NCBI GenBank assembly: GCA_013911065.1
Contig: JACERV010000025.1
Span: 1 to 64,000, forward strand
Direction of reading: 5' to 3'
Length of the DNA stretch: 64,000 nt
Origin: Ruminococcus sp.
GTDB lineage: Bacteria; Bacillota; Clostridia; Lachnospirales; Lachnospiraceae
Position 1 is the stretch's first letter, and the number at the start of each line of letters is the position of its first letter. Positions 28,006 through 36,879 of this stretch are shown here, in pieces. The notes below the pieces were generated by a model. It did no database searches, was not told the origin of the DNA, and worked only from the letters and a program-made list of their open reading frames with translations. A program made the translations under genes and the position numbers.

Positions 28006-29583
28006 CTATTTCACCTCTTTGATATAAGCGCTTGTCATACTCGCTGTTCCTTCTCTACTTACAGCCCATCCTACAACCGTATTTGCAGGTCTTCCTTTTG
28101 CACCATACAAAATCATCTTTTGCTCATACAAGTCTACAAAACCGTTATTCTTTTTATATACTGCGGGATATCTAGCAGCCCTGTTTATAATTTCTTCCTG
28201 GAGCCTGGACCAATTCTCTGCTGAATAACCAAGCCTTGATGTAAAAGCTCTACCTTTTGCCAGCCCTTCGACATGTTCCCCGCCAAAAAGATAATTAGTA
28301 AACTTTCTATCCGGAACTGTTGCTTTTTCTGCATTGGGGAGCTTCAATTCAGGATGTTTCATTAATTCATTCTGCCTGCGATAATCCAGTTTTGCATATT
28401 TCCATTTCTCAGTATCATTATACTTCATATTCTGAAAATCATCTAGCCTTTCTGAAATATTATCACCCAAAATATTACGATACTGTTTCTGCTGCGTTCT
28501 ATCAGCAGAACGATTTTTGATTTTCTTTTCCTCAAGTTCAACCTCTGGATTTCCTTTAACGTACTTATTGTACCACTCTTCATAAGTCATACTTGCAGGA
28601 ACCTTTATTCGTTTACCCGTTACCGGATCTATAGCTGATCTTTGCATTTTGTCGATAAGTGATTCATCCACAACTGATATTGTTGTAGACCGGCACCACG
28701 GGTGCAACGGCGGATAGTTTTTTCCTACTATCCTTTCTTTTAACAAAAATATCTTTCCATCCAACCCCCGACAGATAAGTGACGTCTTCAGGTCAAGCGT
28801 AGCCAGATACCGATATTTTGCAATGCCGCATTCTTCATAGGCTACGGCGTTTAGTTCACCAGAAACATAATTGCTTTCTGTTCTTACCAGGCGGCGCGCA
28901 TTGCTTGCACCCTGCCCGAACTTATTTGCAATAATTGCAGACGCATCCCGGTTGGTCCGTCCAGTAATGAGGTTTATTAACAACTCTTCCTTTAAATCTT
29001 GTGCAAGAGCCCTGGTGTTATCCCAAATACGCTCCGAATAGTTCTTGCCGGACCATCTACTATTGATAACCTTATCCACAGTCTTGGCACTTAAATGGCC
29101 AAAGCTGAAGGCTGCATCTGCACGCTGCTGAATATTATATATGCTGCGATAATATGATTCATTGGCAAGGTCTGTGTAAAAACTGGTGCTGAAGCTTTTC
29201 TCCTGCTGATACACATTCTTCATGAGCAGGTCGAGTTGGTTCTGTAGCTGTCGTAGGCGCTCCAATCTTGCCTGATAAGCCGGTGCCTCCAAAACTGAAA
29301 GCAGCCTCTTCTTTGATTCATCCTTATCGCCATTTTTTAGTTTCTGCAGTAGCTCATCCAGGGATGTTCTATCTTGCAGAGTATTTATAAGCCGAAGAGC
29401 TTCCACATCAGATAGTCCATGCTTGGTCTGATACTTCTCGAATATCTCATCAGCCTCTAAAGATAAGATCCTGGATGCTTTCAAATAAACCTTTGATATT
29501 TGGTCCGCTGTATCCTCTGCCTTTTGGAAGTAATTAAATGCGTCCTGCACCTGACGCCGCTCCCAGTAGTTGTTACTCTTCAT
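28006..29583 (-). CDS. MuF/SPP1 gp7-like head protein with C-terminal nuclease-like toxin domain
   Basis: A 525-aa minor head protein. The first 330 residues are the MuF/gp7 head morphogenesis domain, with RLVRTESNYVSGELNA and the LHPWCRST motif. A charged linker follows, then a C-terminal domain of about 100 residues (from FTNYLFGGEHVEG to MTSAYIKEVK). It resembles phage-borne BECR-fold nuclease toxins (PBECR) reported on MuF proteins; this is recognised by pattern. The family suggests an effector carried in the virion or made on lysogeny. The gene overlaps portal by 11 bases. Confidence 0.88.
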   Translation of the reverse strand: MKSNNYWERRQVQDAFNYFQKAEDTADQISKVYLKASRILSLEADEIFEKYQTKHGLSDVEALRLINTLQDRTSLDELLQKLKNGDKDESKKRLLSVLEAPAYQARLERLRQLQNQLDLLMKNVYQQEKSFSTSFYTDLANESYYRSIYNIQQRADAAFSFGHLSAKTVDKVINSRWSGKNYSERIWDNTRALAQDLKEELLINLITGRTNRDASAIIANKFGQGASNARRLVRTESNYVSGELNAVAYEECGIAKYRYLATLDLKTSLICRGLDGKIFLLKERIVGKNYPPLHPWCRSTTISVVDESLIDKMQRSAIDPVTGKRIKVPASMTYEEWYNKYVKGNPEVELEEKKIKNRSADRTQQKQYRNILGDNISERLDDFQNMKYNDTEKWKYAKLDYRRQNELMKHPELKLPNAEKATVPDRKFTNYLFGGEHVEGLAKGRAFTSRLGYSAENWSRLQEEIINRAARYPAVYKKNNGFVDLYEQKMILYGAKGRPANTVVGWAVSREGTASMTSAYIKEVK

Positions 29584-30982
29584 CGTCTATATCACCGTCC
29601 TCGGTGTCAGGCGGTTCATTTGGCTGGTTTCCAAATAATTCTTTTTGCTGTTTAAGAACCTCCTTTTCTTCCTTTTTTACAGCTTTTAATTCCTCGTCCG
29701 GATTATCTACAAATGGAATTTGTGATAGCAGAGTTTTCTTGCTTACTTTGTTCCATAAGTTCGCAACGATTTGGCTTATCTCTAAAAGGTTCCTCGGAAG
29801 TGCTCGGGTGAATGTCGGTGTAATTCCAGATATATCAATATTGACGGCACTCTTTGTATTTAAGAAGTATGCGAATATACGAATTCTCTTTCGCAGCCCC
29901 TTTTTATAATACCTGGTCTTTATTTTGGTGATATTCTCCATCCCCAGGAGTTTAAACTCCATAGCTACACCAGAGATGTTTCCTCCGAAGCTTTCATCCG
30001 TCATACATGGGATATGGGAGAACTTATGGATATCCTGCTCTATGGCTTTTTTAAGTATTTCAACTCCATTTTCATCAAATGTCCTTGTAAGATATTCTGC
30101 CTTTGATGCATCTGGCATTTCTAAAAACTTCTTCTTACCTAACCGCTGCATAGGGGCTTCGCCTTTTTTTATCTCCGTGCCCTCATTATCCTCTTCGCTT
30201 TCATCACTCAAGAGGGTGCCGTACAAGACCAGAATAGAATCAATGAATTGCTCCTTATCGGTAATACGGTCAGACATAAGAGCGTTGTAGGCATCAATCA
30301 GCGGTATTTGCAGTTCATAATCACCTATGGCCAGTTTGTTGTTCAGATACTCAATAATAGGAACCTCACCCTTGAAATGTTCTTCCGGAGTTTCTGTGAA
30401 AGCCTGTGGTTTATCTATGTCTTGAATGTCTAAGACGTATTTGTAATTCTTCGTTAGAACAGTAGCTACATATGTAGTATTTGTTTGGTTACTAGAATCC
30501 ACTTTTGCATAATAATACACAGCAAAAAGTTCATTCTGTTCTATGGTATCGTCATACACCATAAACGTATTTTCAGGAGGAAGATTCTTTGTTATCAAAT
30601 CCGTTTCACCCTGTTTGGTGTAGATATACTCATAGGCTCTGCCATAAATTGATAAATCTAAACCATTATCTCCGTCTGTTTCATCGGCGCCAGCCAATTC
30701 TAGAGCATCTGACAATATTTTGATATCATTGTCACTCTTATAGCTCACCGGATTACCTATGAAATAAGATGTTGCTGTGTCAGATATATCCTTTGCATGA
30801 TTGCAGACTATCTTATTCTCTCTGTCTAATTCAGTTAATATCTTGTGGTCACCTTCATAGTATCTCTTTAACTTACGAAGACTCTCCACGCCTGACTTGT
30901 GCTTTGCAATCAAAAGTCTAATTGCCCGCTTATTAATTTCTCTTTCATCGAATTTTTCAGCTGGCATAGTAAATACATACAT
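29573..30982 (-). CDS. Phage portal protein (SPP1 gp6-like)
   Basis: A 469-aa protein with MPAEKFDEREINKRAIRLLI and YYEGDHKIL near the start, FSHIPCMTDESFGGNISG in the middle and an acidic C-terminal tail. This is the SPP1 gp6-type portal. It forms the dodecameric DNA channel at one capsid vertex and docks the terminase. GGGGGTGAG precedes the ATG. Confidence 0.92.
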   Translation of the reverse strand: MYVFTMPAEKFDEREINKRAIRLLIAKHKSGVESLRKLKRYYEGDHKILTELDRENKIVCNHAKDISDTATSYFIGNPVSYKSDNDIKILSDALELAGADETDGDNGLDLSIYGRAYEYIYTKQGETDLITKNLPPENTFMVYDDTIEQNELFAVYYYAKVDSSNQTNTTYVATVLTKNYKYVLDIQDIDKPQAFTETPEEHFKGEVPIIEYLNNKLAIGDYELQIPLIDAYNALMSDRITDKEQFIDSILVLYGTLLSDESEEDNEGTEIKKGEAPMQRLGKKKFLEMPDASKAEYLTRTFDENGVEILKKAIEQDIHKFSHIPCMTDESFGGNISGVAMEFKLLGMENITKIKTRYYKKGLRKRIRIFAYFLNTKSAVNIDISGITPTFTRALPRNLLEISQIVANLWNKVSKKTLLSQIPFVDNPDEELKAVKKEEKEVLKQQKELFGNQPNEPPDTEDGDIDDEE

Positions 30983-30997
30983 CTTCTTCTCACCCCC

Positions 30998-32356
30998 TTA
31001 GTGAAATCCTGCTCTTTTCTTACTACTGATTTTTGCAACGTTTCCGCTTAATATTGTATAGCAGAAATATCTAACCGCATCCATTGCGTGGTCATGTTGC
31101 TTAATAGGCTTATCCTCACCGCGTTCTGCGGCTTTTGCATCCCATATGTAAGAAGCAAACTCCATAATGGTATTTGTACAGGAATCACTGAATACAATTT
31201 TGCACTGATTTAAAAGCGTTCCAACAAGTCGTATTCCATCCTCTACATCATTCCTTGCCTTTAGGACTTTAAGTCCTCGCTTTCGCAATTCAGCGATAAA
31301 GGAAGCTGCTGCAGGGTCTACAATGATTGCCTTCACCTCTGTTCCATCCAACCATTTTTTTAAATCATCCGCATATTCAGCATCCGTCTTTTGGATACCT
31401 TTGTCTCTTCCTGAATAATAATACTCCCGGATACAGTACCACTTCTTGTCAACTCCCTTGTTCCATAACAAAAAAGCTGTAGCATTTTGGGTTCCGTAGT
31501 CAATACTCACATATCTGTTCACACCAATGAGTAGCTGGAAGAACTCTTTTATAGGCTTAACATGCCGGTCCACATCGAACATGTCGTAAATAATTCCTTC
31601 AGCCATAGCCCACAGACCTAAGATGTATCGCTTGTAGAATACTCCCGTGTACATGGAACGATATCGTGCCTTTATCTTCTCTGATAACGATAGGTTGTCT
31701 TCCATCGTGAAATGAAGATATAGGATATTCTTTTCATTACATTTATCTATCCAGTTTAGCTTAAACCAGTGATACGGTCCGTCAGGGTTGCAGTTAAACC
31801 AGTATTTCGAACCATCAACTGAACAACGACCAGTGGCTTGGTTGACAAAGCTTTCTGGCATAAGGGCTACTTCATCGAAGAACACTCCGGCCAGCGTAAT
31901 GCCCTGGACCAGATCCTGGGACCGCTCATCCTTGCCACCAAATATGTAAAAGTAATTCTCTACCCCACCTTTTGACACAGTGACCAGATTATCCGCTCTG
32001 TGATCCACAACTGCATATCCCCTGGACTTAAGCATAAGCTTCAGCCAGAAAAGCACGTTTCTGCGGAATGAACCGATTGTCTTTCCACACATACCAAAGT
32101 TTTGACCTTTAAACCGGTACATGGCCCACATTACAAAGGACAGTGACATGGAAACCGTCTTCCCTGAACGGATTGCTCCATCAGCTATGATACCGTCCAT
32201 ATCCTTAACCGGAGATGTGTCACACCACCATGTCAATACTTTTTTCTGTTTCAAAGAGAATGGCTGAAATTTAAATACCTTGTTGAACACCGCAGTAACA
32301 CGATTATTCTTTATGCTATTTAGGCGTTCCTTGAGGTTAACCAGCTTTTCATACAT
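30998..32356 (-). CDS. Phage terminase large subunit (PBSX type)
   Basis: A 452-aa DNA-packaging motor. The Walker A-like GAIRSGKT is near residue 50 and FFDEVALMP (Walker B region) near residue 170. The C-terminal nuclease domain shows [13 protein letters not shown] and a late [10 protein letters not shown] motif. The start at 32356 follows GGGGTG; it overlaps the small subunit gene by 8 bases. Confidence 0.95.
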   Translation of the reverse strand: MYEKLVNLKERLNSIKNNRVTAVFNKVFKFQPFSLKQKKVLTWWCDTSPVKDMDGIIADGAIRSGKTVSMSLSFVMWAMYRFKGQNFGMCGKTIGSFRRNVLFWLKLMLKSRGYAVVDHRADNLVTVSKGGVENYFYIFGGKDERSQDLVQGITLAGVFFDEVALMPESFVNQATGRCSVDGSKYWFNCNPDGPYHWFKLNWIDKCNEKNILYLHFTMEDNLSLSEKIKARYRSMYTGVFYKRYILGLWAMAEGIIYDMFDVDRHVKPIKEFFQLLIGVNRYVSIDYGTQNATAFLLWNKGVDKKWYCIREYYYSGRDKGIQKTDAEYADDLKKWLDGTEVKAIIVDPAAASFIAELRKRGLKVLKARNDVEDGIRLVGTLLNQCKIVFSDSCTNTIMEFASYIWDAKAAERGEDKPIKQHDHAMDAVRYFCYTILSGNVAKISSKKRAGFH

Positions 32357-33152
32357 CGGAATCACCCCACACTTCACCGGCTACTGCATTCATTGCAACC
32401 ATGAAACCATCATCCTCAGTTTCATCTCCATCTCCGCCTTGCTTAGTCAGATCAAGTTCAAATTTCATCATATCCAGTTCAAGTCGAGCATCGTCATATC
32501 CAAATCGGTGCAATGCTTCTATGGCTTTCTGCTTTCGGGCCTGTACTCTGGTTAGGGCGTCCTCAATTGATTGAATCTGTCCAAGGATACCTGCATATTC
32601 CTTCAAGTCTGTATGTTCACCTTTTTCTATGCCTGACTGAACTTTGACAACCGTCATTCCTGAAGGAGGCCGATTTACAGAATCCTTGTTTTCAGATTCC
32701 CCCGGCTCTGCTTCTTCAAGCTGTCTCAGCACATCTATGCGCTTCAGCATTCGGCGTTCCCGCACCGTAAGAAGCTGTATCTCCTGCAAAAGAAGCTGTT
32801 CTTTATCTAACTGAACCAAGCCTATGAGCTTCTTCTCATCTTCTTCCAAGGCATCAAAAAAGAGAGTCTCAAACTCTCCTGTCTTGACTGCGTTCTTATT
32901 CTTTTCTGGAGCAGCACCGCCCTTGTTTCCAACAGCGTTTTTATTGCCTGGCTGACCGCCTTTTTGTGTGCATACCTTTTTTATTTTTGTGTGCACACCT
33001 TTTTTATTATCCTTCGACCACTTGTATCTGGTCTTCCAGGACTTCACCGTGTTCAGGGTAACTCCGTACTTTTCTGCGATATCCTTATATTTCATACCTG
33101 CTTGATAGTCAAGTAGTGCTAATTCGTAGTTTGGGGCTCTGATCTCATCCAC
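32349..33152 (-). CDS. Phage terminase small subunit
   Basis: A 267-aa protein. The amino part is an HTH ([19 protein letters not shown]), followed by a Lys/Gly/Asn-rich linker ([15 protein letters not shown]) typical of PBSX-like small terminases, then a long helical region. It recognises phage DNA for packaging. The start is GTG with GGTGGTGG upstream. A terminator separates it from the upstream TIR-like gene, so the late operon may begin here. Confidence 0.9.
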   Translation of the reverse strand: MDEIRAPNYELALLDYQAGMKYKDIAEKYGVTLNTVKSWKTRYKWSKDNKKGVHTKIKKVCTQKGGQPGNKNAVGNKGGAAPEKNKNAVKTGEFETLFFDALEEDEKKLIGLVQLDKEQLLLQEIQLLTVRERRMLKRIDVLRQLEEAEPGESENKDSVNRPPSGMTVVKVQSGIEKGEHTDLKEYAGILGQIQSIEDALTRVQARKQKAIEALHRFGYDDARLELDMMKFELDLTKQGGDGDETEDDGFMVAMNAVAGEVWGDSDV

Positions 33153-33194
33153 TTACCACCACCTCTCAATCGTGTTTGTTTTTAAGTATAAGAA

Positions 33195-33220
33195 AAGCAC
33201 CTTGCCGCAACAAGATGCTT
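33195..33220 (-). terminator. Intrinsic terminator after the TIR-like gene
   Basis: On the minus strand a 10-bp stem (AAGCATCTTG / CAAGGTGCTT) with a 6-base loop is followed by TTCTTAT. It begins a few bases after the stop codon of the TIR-like gene and closes that cassette. Confidence 0.75.
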
Positions 33221-33225
33221 TCAAA

Positions 33226-34110
33226 CTACTCTTCATTCATCTCTTTTTTAAATGCTTCTTTCGATTTTATCCTAATACCATATTCAAGCCTATTTTCTAA
33301 GCTTCTTAACCTTCTCCTCATTGGTGAGTATTCAAAGTCTGTATCGTCATTGTAGTTATCTATATTGTCTATTAACATACGTGTTCTTTTAAGCATCGTG
33401 TAACACTGTTCTCGCGCTCTATCATCCCACTCTTCTTTCATTAAAACCGAATAAGTTTTTAACATACTCTCATACTCTTGTCTTATATGTACAGGAAATT
33501 CTTGATTTTGGCCTATCATGGATGTACGCTGTACAGACTCAATTCGTTGAAGGTTATTCATTATTTGATGAAGCATTATTTCAGTTTTTTCTTGTTCCGA
33601 TACAGTTACTGTTGAAAAATCAGCCACTTTTGCTTTCATTACTTTGACCATTGATGTCTGATTACCCTCTTTAGTTTCTGTAATTGCTTCAGTAATAGCA
33701 TCTCTTGCAGTCAATACATTTTCATACAATCTAATACTGCTATATGTTAAAGTGTTTATACCACTAACATCAAAAATCCTATCTGTTTTTTCATCTTGCA
33801 CCAAAACAACAGGTCTATCATATGCTTGTCGTAAACCCAATTCATATAAAACATTGGGATTCTTGCTACTCAAATCACAAATCGCCATAGGGCAATTCTG
33901 TATTGCATCAAATATTTTTTCGATGATAGAGTCAGAAATTTTGTTTTCGTCAACTCTGTATGCTTCATATCCTGCATCTTCAATTGCTGGCTTAAAAATT
34001 TGATTGTATATTTTTGTAAAATGTCCAACTGGATATCCCTCTTGATCGCTAATTGGCATAATAACAAAACACTTTTCTTTTTTATGCTCATCGCTTTTAT
34101 TTTCTTCCAT
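33226..34110 (-). CDS. TIR/deoxyribosyltransferase-like protein, candidate defence gene
   Basis: A 294-aa protein. Residues about 10-150 form a TIR- or nucleoside-deoxyribosyltransferase-like Rossmann domain: KCFVIMPISDQEG, AICDLSSKNPN and VLYELGLRQAYDRPVVLV, with a conserved Glu in YELG like the NDT catalytic Glu. Residues about 165-294 are helical and charged. There is no signal peptide or membrane segment. It has its own sigma-A promoter and is flanked by terminators, lying between the late regulator and terminase genes. Such domains often cleave nucleotides in anti-phage systems; the function here is inferred. Confidence 0.8.
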   Translation of the reverse strand: MEENKSDEHKKEKCFVIMPISDQEGYPVGHFTKIYNQIFKPAIEDAGYEAYRVDENKISDSIIEKIFDAIQNCPMAICDLSSKNPNVLYELGLRQAYDRPVVLVQDEKTDRIFDVSGINTLTYSSIRLYENVLTARDAITEAITETKEGNQTSMVKVMKAKVADFSTVTVSEQEKTEIMLHQIMNNLQRIESVQRTSMIGQNQEFPVHIRQEYESMLKTYSVLMKEEWDDRAREQCYTMLKRTRMLIDNIDNYNDDTDFEYSPMRRRLRSLENRLEYGIRIKSKEAFKKEMNEE

Positions 34111-34153
34111 TCTACACCTCCTATGCAATACCACCAAAAATGACTACTTAGTT

Positions 34154-34182
34154 ATTATATACATATTTCATGCAGATTTCAA
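34154..34182 (-). promoter_or_regulatory. Strong sigma-A promoter of the TIR-like gene
   Basis: TTGAAA (34177-34182), a 17-base spacer and TATAAT (34154-34159) on the minus strand, about 45 bases before the start codon. It starts inside the stretch after an upstream terminator, so the gene is independently expressed. Confidence 0.8.
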
Positions 34183-34215
34183 TAAAAACGCCCTACACTT
34201 TTTATGCAGGACGCT
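34181..34215 (-). terminator. Terminator upstream of the TIR-like cassette
   Basis: On the minus strand a stem of about 10 bp (AGCGTCCTGCA / TGTAGGGCGT, with G-T pairs) with an A-rich loop is followed by TTTTTATT. It ends transcription from the late regulator side just before the TIR promoter. Confidence 0.7.
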
Positions 34216-34281
34216 TTAAAAGGAGTTTTTATGTCAATTGATTTCCCACCAATTTCATTTTATACTATACCAAAGTTTTCC

Positions 34282-34308
34282 AGGACATGTGGGACATTCG
34301 GGACAAAC
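34282..34308. repeat. Three 9-bp iterons next to the late regulator gene
   Basis: Three consecutive 9-base units share GGACA (AGGACATGT, GGGACATTC, GGGACAAAC). They abut the stop codon of the ArpU-like gene. The helical spacing of 9 bases is not a full turn, but such iterons are typical of phage regulatory or packaging sites. Confidence 0.4.
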
Positions 34309-34309
34309 T

Positions 34310-34729
34310 TTATTTTTCTTTCATGAATCTCTGATATTCCTTCTTCACGCTGTCACCCGTACATTTTCTCCCTATAAGTGCAGCCACCTCTTCCCAGGTA
34401 AGCTCCTTAAAAATTTTATACTTAATAATCCGCTGTATCCGAAATGGAATATCCTTCATCCACTCTTCTACATGCAGCTTTAGATTCTCTGCCTCTGTCT
34501 TCTGTGCAGCCAAAAGTTCTTTTTCCCGGTGAAGGCGGCCAGCATTCTCCACGGTCTCTGTCGTTCCACATAAATTAAATGTCCGTGGCTCATATGGCCA
34601 TTCCGGATTGCTTCCTTTCACTTTATCCTGGACAATCTTCTTTTTTCTTTCCAGTTTTAATATCTCTGCCTCTGTCTCTTTAATAAAGGCACAGGCATCT
34701 ATGTAATCTTCAAGAACCTTTTTGTCCAT
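34310..34729 (-). CDS. ArpU/RinA-like phage late transcription regulator
   Basis: A 139-aa protein with an amino-terminal coiled region and a C-terminal HTH (ELTWEEVAALIGRKCTGDSV), like sigma-70 region-4-type late activators of Gram-positive phages (ArpU, RinA). Family members switch on packaging and structural genes. GGAGGTG precedes ATG 34729; the longer frame has no site. It lies immediately before the late module. Confidence 0.82.
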   Translation of the reverse strand: MDKKVLEDYIDACAFIKETEAEILKLERKKKIVQDKVKGSNPEWPYEPRTFNLCGTTETVENAGRLHREKELLAAQKTEAENLKLHVEEWMKDIPFRIQRIIKYKIFKELTWEEVAALIGRKCTGDSVKKEYQRFMKEK

Positions 34730-34889
34730 TGTTATCACCTCCCTCTTGACGATACTCAATCTGATTCCCTTGTTCCTTTATCAGTTTTCTGGCCTGATAC
34801 GCCGGCGTATCAAACCTGTCCTTTGCTTTCGGGTCAGGTTCGTTCTCCGCCATCGCTGCATAATCTATCTCCCTTGTTATATTTCCCAT
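34710..34889 (-). CDS. Small phage protein of unknown function (59 aa)
   Basis: This short frame starts at ATG 34889 after AAGGAG and ends at TGA 34710, overlapping the late regulator by 20 bases. The protein is charged (MGNITREIDYAAMAENE...) and has no transmembrane segment. Coupling to the regulator suggests a real gene. I do not recognise it. Confidence 0.65.
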   Translation of the reverse strand: MGNITREIDYAAMAENEPDPKAKDRFDTPAYQARKLIKEQGNQIEYRQEGGDNNGQKGS

Positions 34890-34904
34890 TACCTCACTCC
34901 TTTC

Positions 34905-35945
34905 TTATGCCGCCTGTCTGCGAATGCTCCTTAATGTATCCTTGGTAGACTCGGCGTAATACCGGCTTGTTGTGGCTGGACTATTATGCCCCAGTACTTC
35001 CTGGATAACCCCAATATCGTACCCCTTGTTTTTAAGTGACATTCCCAAAGTCTTACGCATCTTGTGTGGGTATACTCTAACCTTCATCCCCTGTCTTTTT
35101 GCTATTTCTTTAAGCGCTGCTCTCACCCCGGAATCTGATAGCCTATTATACGGCCTGCGCTTACTGATAATTAATGCTGGGCAATTATCTGTCCGCTCAT
35201 CAAGATACTCTTTCAGGTAATGCATAGCAACCTCATCTATGTATGCTGGAGTATGCTTGCCACCCTTCTCACGGCGAACCCATACATCTCCGGTTCGGAA
35301 GTCAATGTCTGCAATATCAATGCTACAGAACTCACCCACGCGCAATCCGGTACTCCTAAGTACTTCTATCATTGCTCTATCCCGCTTGCATTTGCAGCCT
35401 TCCCGTAGTGACTCTAATTCAGAAGCCTCAAAGAAATCTATTGGCTTGCGTTCCTCACGTTTCTTTTCGATGGACTCCACTGGATTATCATATATGAGTT
35501 TCTGGGTCCGCATCCAAGAGAAGAAAGCTGATAGATACCGCCGCTCATTATTGATAGTGCTGTTTAGATTCCGTTTGCCTGTGTTCTGCATGTTCCGGGT
35601 TTCATACCAACGTAAGTAGTATGCAATATCTATGTCTGTCATGTCCGTGAGTGGCTTATCCACCTGTGTCAAAAGCTTCTTTATAGCATTGAGATAATTG
35701 TATTTGGTTTCCTCTCTGAGAGCCTCTTTCTTAATTAAAAACAGCTCAATTATGTATTTATTCTGCTCATCAATGCTCCTTGTAACCTCTGCAGGAAGAG
35801 TAGTAATCTCCTCCATGTTCACTCTAACAAATTGTTCCTCTATTACATTTCTAAGGATATCCAGTACTGCCGCATCCATATACTGACTCATTGATACCAA
35901 TATCGCATCTCGCATCTGTGATTTAATTGTCTGTGTATTTGCCAT
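34905..35945 (-). CDS. XerC/D-like tyrosine recombinase
   Basis: A 346-aa site-specific recombinase. The amino SAM-like core-binding domain spans about residues 80-165. The catalytic domain shows Arg in TGLRVGE, YPHKMRK, LGHNS and the nucleophile in SRYY. AGGAGG precedes ATG 35945. It is a second recombinase besides the att-adjacent integrase, lying between early and late genes; XerD-like enzymes here may resolve dimers or invert DNA. Its leader is opposed by a candidate antisense RNA. Confidence 0.9.
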   Translation of the reverse strand: MANTQTIKSQMRDAILVSMSQYMDAAVLDILRNVIEEQFVRVNMEEITTLPAEVTRSIDEQNKYIIELFLIKKEALREETKYNYLNAIKKLLTQVDKPLTDMTDIDIAYYLRWYETRNMQNTGKRNLNSTINNERRYLSAFFSWMRTQKLIYDNPVESIEKKREERKPIDFFEASELESLREGCKCKRDRAMIEVLRSTGLRVGEFCSIDIADIDFRTGDVWVRREKGGKHTPAYIDEVAMHYLKEYLDERTDNCPALIISKRRPYNRLSDSGVRAALKEIAKRQGMKVRVYPHKMRKTLGMSLKNKGYDIGVIQEVLGHNSPATTSRYYAESTKDTLRSIRRQAA

Positions 35946-35956
35946 AATAATCCTCC

Positions 35957-36047
35957 TTGAATCCCAAGGACTGCTATGGTATACTGTCCTTAGGTGAATG
36001 GGTAACGGAGAACTCGCCAAAGTTTACAGTCCGTTACCTGTTTTTTT
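35957..36047 (+). ncRNA. Candidate short antisense RNA opposite the recombinase leader
   Basis: Plus-strand promoter TTGAAT-N17-TATACT (35957-35985) is followed after about 7 bases by a short unit ending in a terminator: 9-bp stem GGTAACGGA / TCCGTTACC (36001-36009, 36030-36038) then TG and seven Ts. The transcript would be about 56 nt, antisense to the upstream leader of the recombinase gene. The repeat AAGGAC / GTCCTT brackets the -10 box. The + terminator serves no known gene. Function is inferred. Confidence 0.45.
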
Positions 36048-36105
36048 ATTTACTTAAAACTCACTCACCCAATCTTTAAAATCCCGGCTCCCTACTTCCG
36101 GTATC

Positions 36106-36312
36106 TTAATCATCCAAATCTACTGTGTGTTCAAAGGTCACGCTTTTCAGCTCTCCGCCGCGCATTGCTTCTTGGGCATGCTCCGAACATAACCTCCGCG
36201 TTTTAACCTTCTTATCTCCGGTGCTAAGATGTGCAATAATATCCATTTCAAATTGCATTCTTTTATGGCATCCCTTGCACTCACAAAATCCTAAAATCCC
36301 TTTTATACCCAT
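36106..36312 (-). CDS. Small Cys-rich phage protein, zinc-binding-like
   Basis: A 68-aa protein with FCECKGCHKR and RRLCSEHAQ, a likely zinc knuckle. AAAGGAG precedes ATG 36312. Function unknown; adjacent to the recombinase gene. Confidence 0.7.
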   Translation of the reverse strand: MGIKGILGFCECKGCHKRMQFEMDIIAHLSTGDKKVKTRRLCSEHAQEAMRGGELKSVTFEHTVDLDD

Positions 36313-36345
36313 GTTTTTTCTCCTTTACAAACGCTGATTTACTGA

Positions 36346-36432
36346 CTAAGCCTTAACCTTACATATTGGGCATTTTCTCTTGCCATATTCTTTATTTTTT
36401 TTCGCTTTCAAATTTGCACTGTTTCTAGAGCC
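36346..36432 (-). pseudogene. Possible C-terminal remnant of a small phage protein
   Basis: A 28-codon open stretch after a stop, with no start site, reads GSRNSANLKAKKNKEYGKRK, then CPICK and a stop at 36346. It looks like the basic zinc-knuckle tail of a larger protein. It borders the plus-strand cupin cassette and may have been cut by its insertion. The evidence is weak. Confidence 0.3.
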
Positions 36433-36460
36433 TTACATATTCTATTATAGAGGTGATATC

Positions 36461-36871
36461 ATGAATATTTATGATTGTGGGGATAACCCATTTGTTACAA
36501 ATCTCAAAAGAGAAACTTTTTTTAACAATAATTTTCGTACCACCAGATGGACAGGTGCAAACCTTCAACTTACTTTAATGTGTATACCTCCAAATTCTGA
36601 AATCGGATTAGAAATGCATCCCCATCTTGATCAATTTCTTTATATTGAATGCGGTGGTGGACTCATGATGATGGGCAATCAAAAGGATTATCTTAAATAT
36701 CAGTATAACGTTTCTAGTCAATCAGCCATTATTATTCCTGCCGGAACATGGCACAATCTAAAGAACAATGGATGTTGTGATTTAAAACTTTTTTCTATCT
36801 ATGCTCCTCCACAGCATCCATTCGGCACAGTTCATCACACAAAATTTGATTCAGACAACTCTGGATACTAA
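36461..36871 (+). CDS. Cupin-domain protein (phage accessory gene)
   Basis: A 136-aa protein with a single cupin barrel. Metal-binding motif 1 appears in EMHPHLDQFLYIECGGG and motif 2 in IIPAGTWHNLKN. GAGGTG precedes ATG 36461. It stands alone on the plus strand between minus-strand early genes and is closed by a hairpin, so it is an accessory cassette. Cupins of this size are isomerase-, oxygenase- or sugar-related; no substrate can be inferred. A metabolic lysogen trait is possible. Confidence 0.82.
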   Translation: MNIYDCGDNPFVTNLKRETFFNNNFRTTRWTGANLQLTLMCIPPNSEIGLEMHPHLDQFLYIECGGGLMMMGNQKDYLKYQYNVSSQSAIIIPAGTWHNLKNNGCCDLKLFSIYAPPQHPFGTVHHTKFDSDNSGY

Positions 36872-36879
36872 TCTTTCTG

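Noticed and set aside
34231-34326. 31-codon plus-strand frame with GGAG upstream of its ATG
   Set aside because: The site overlaps terminator and promoter sequences of the opposite strand, and the peptide has no recognisable content; it may be chance.
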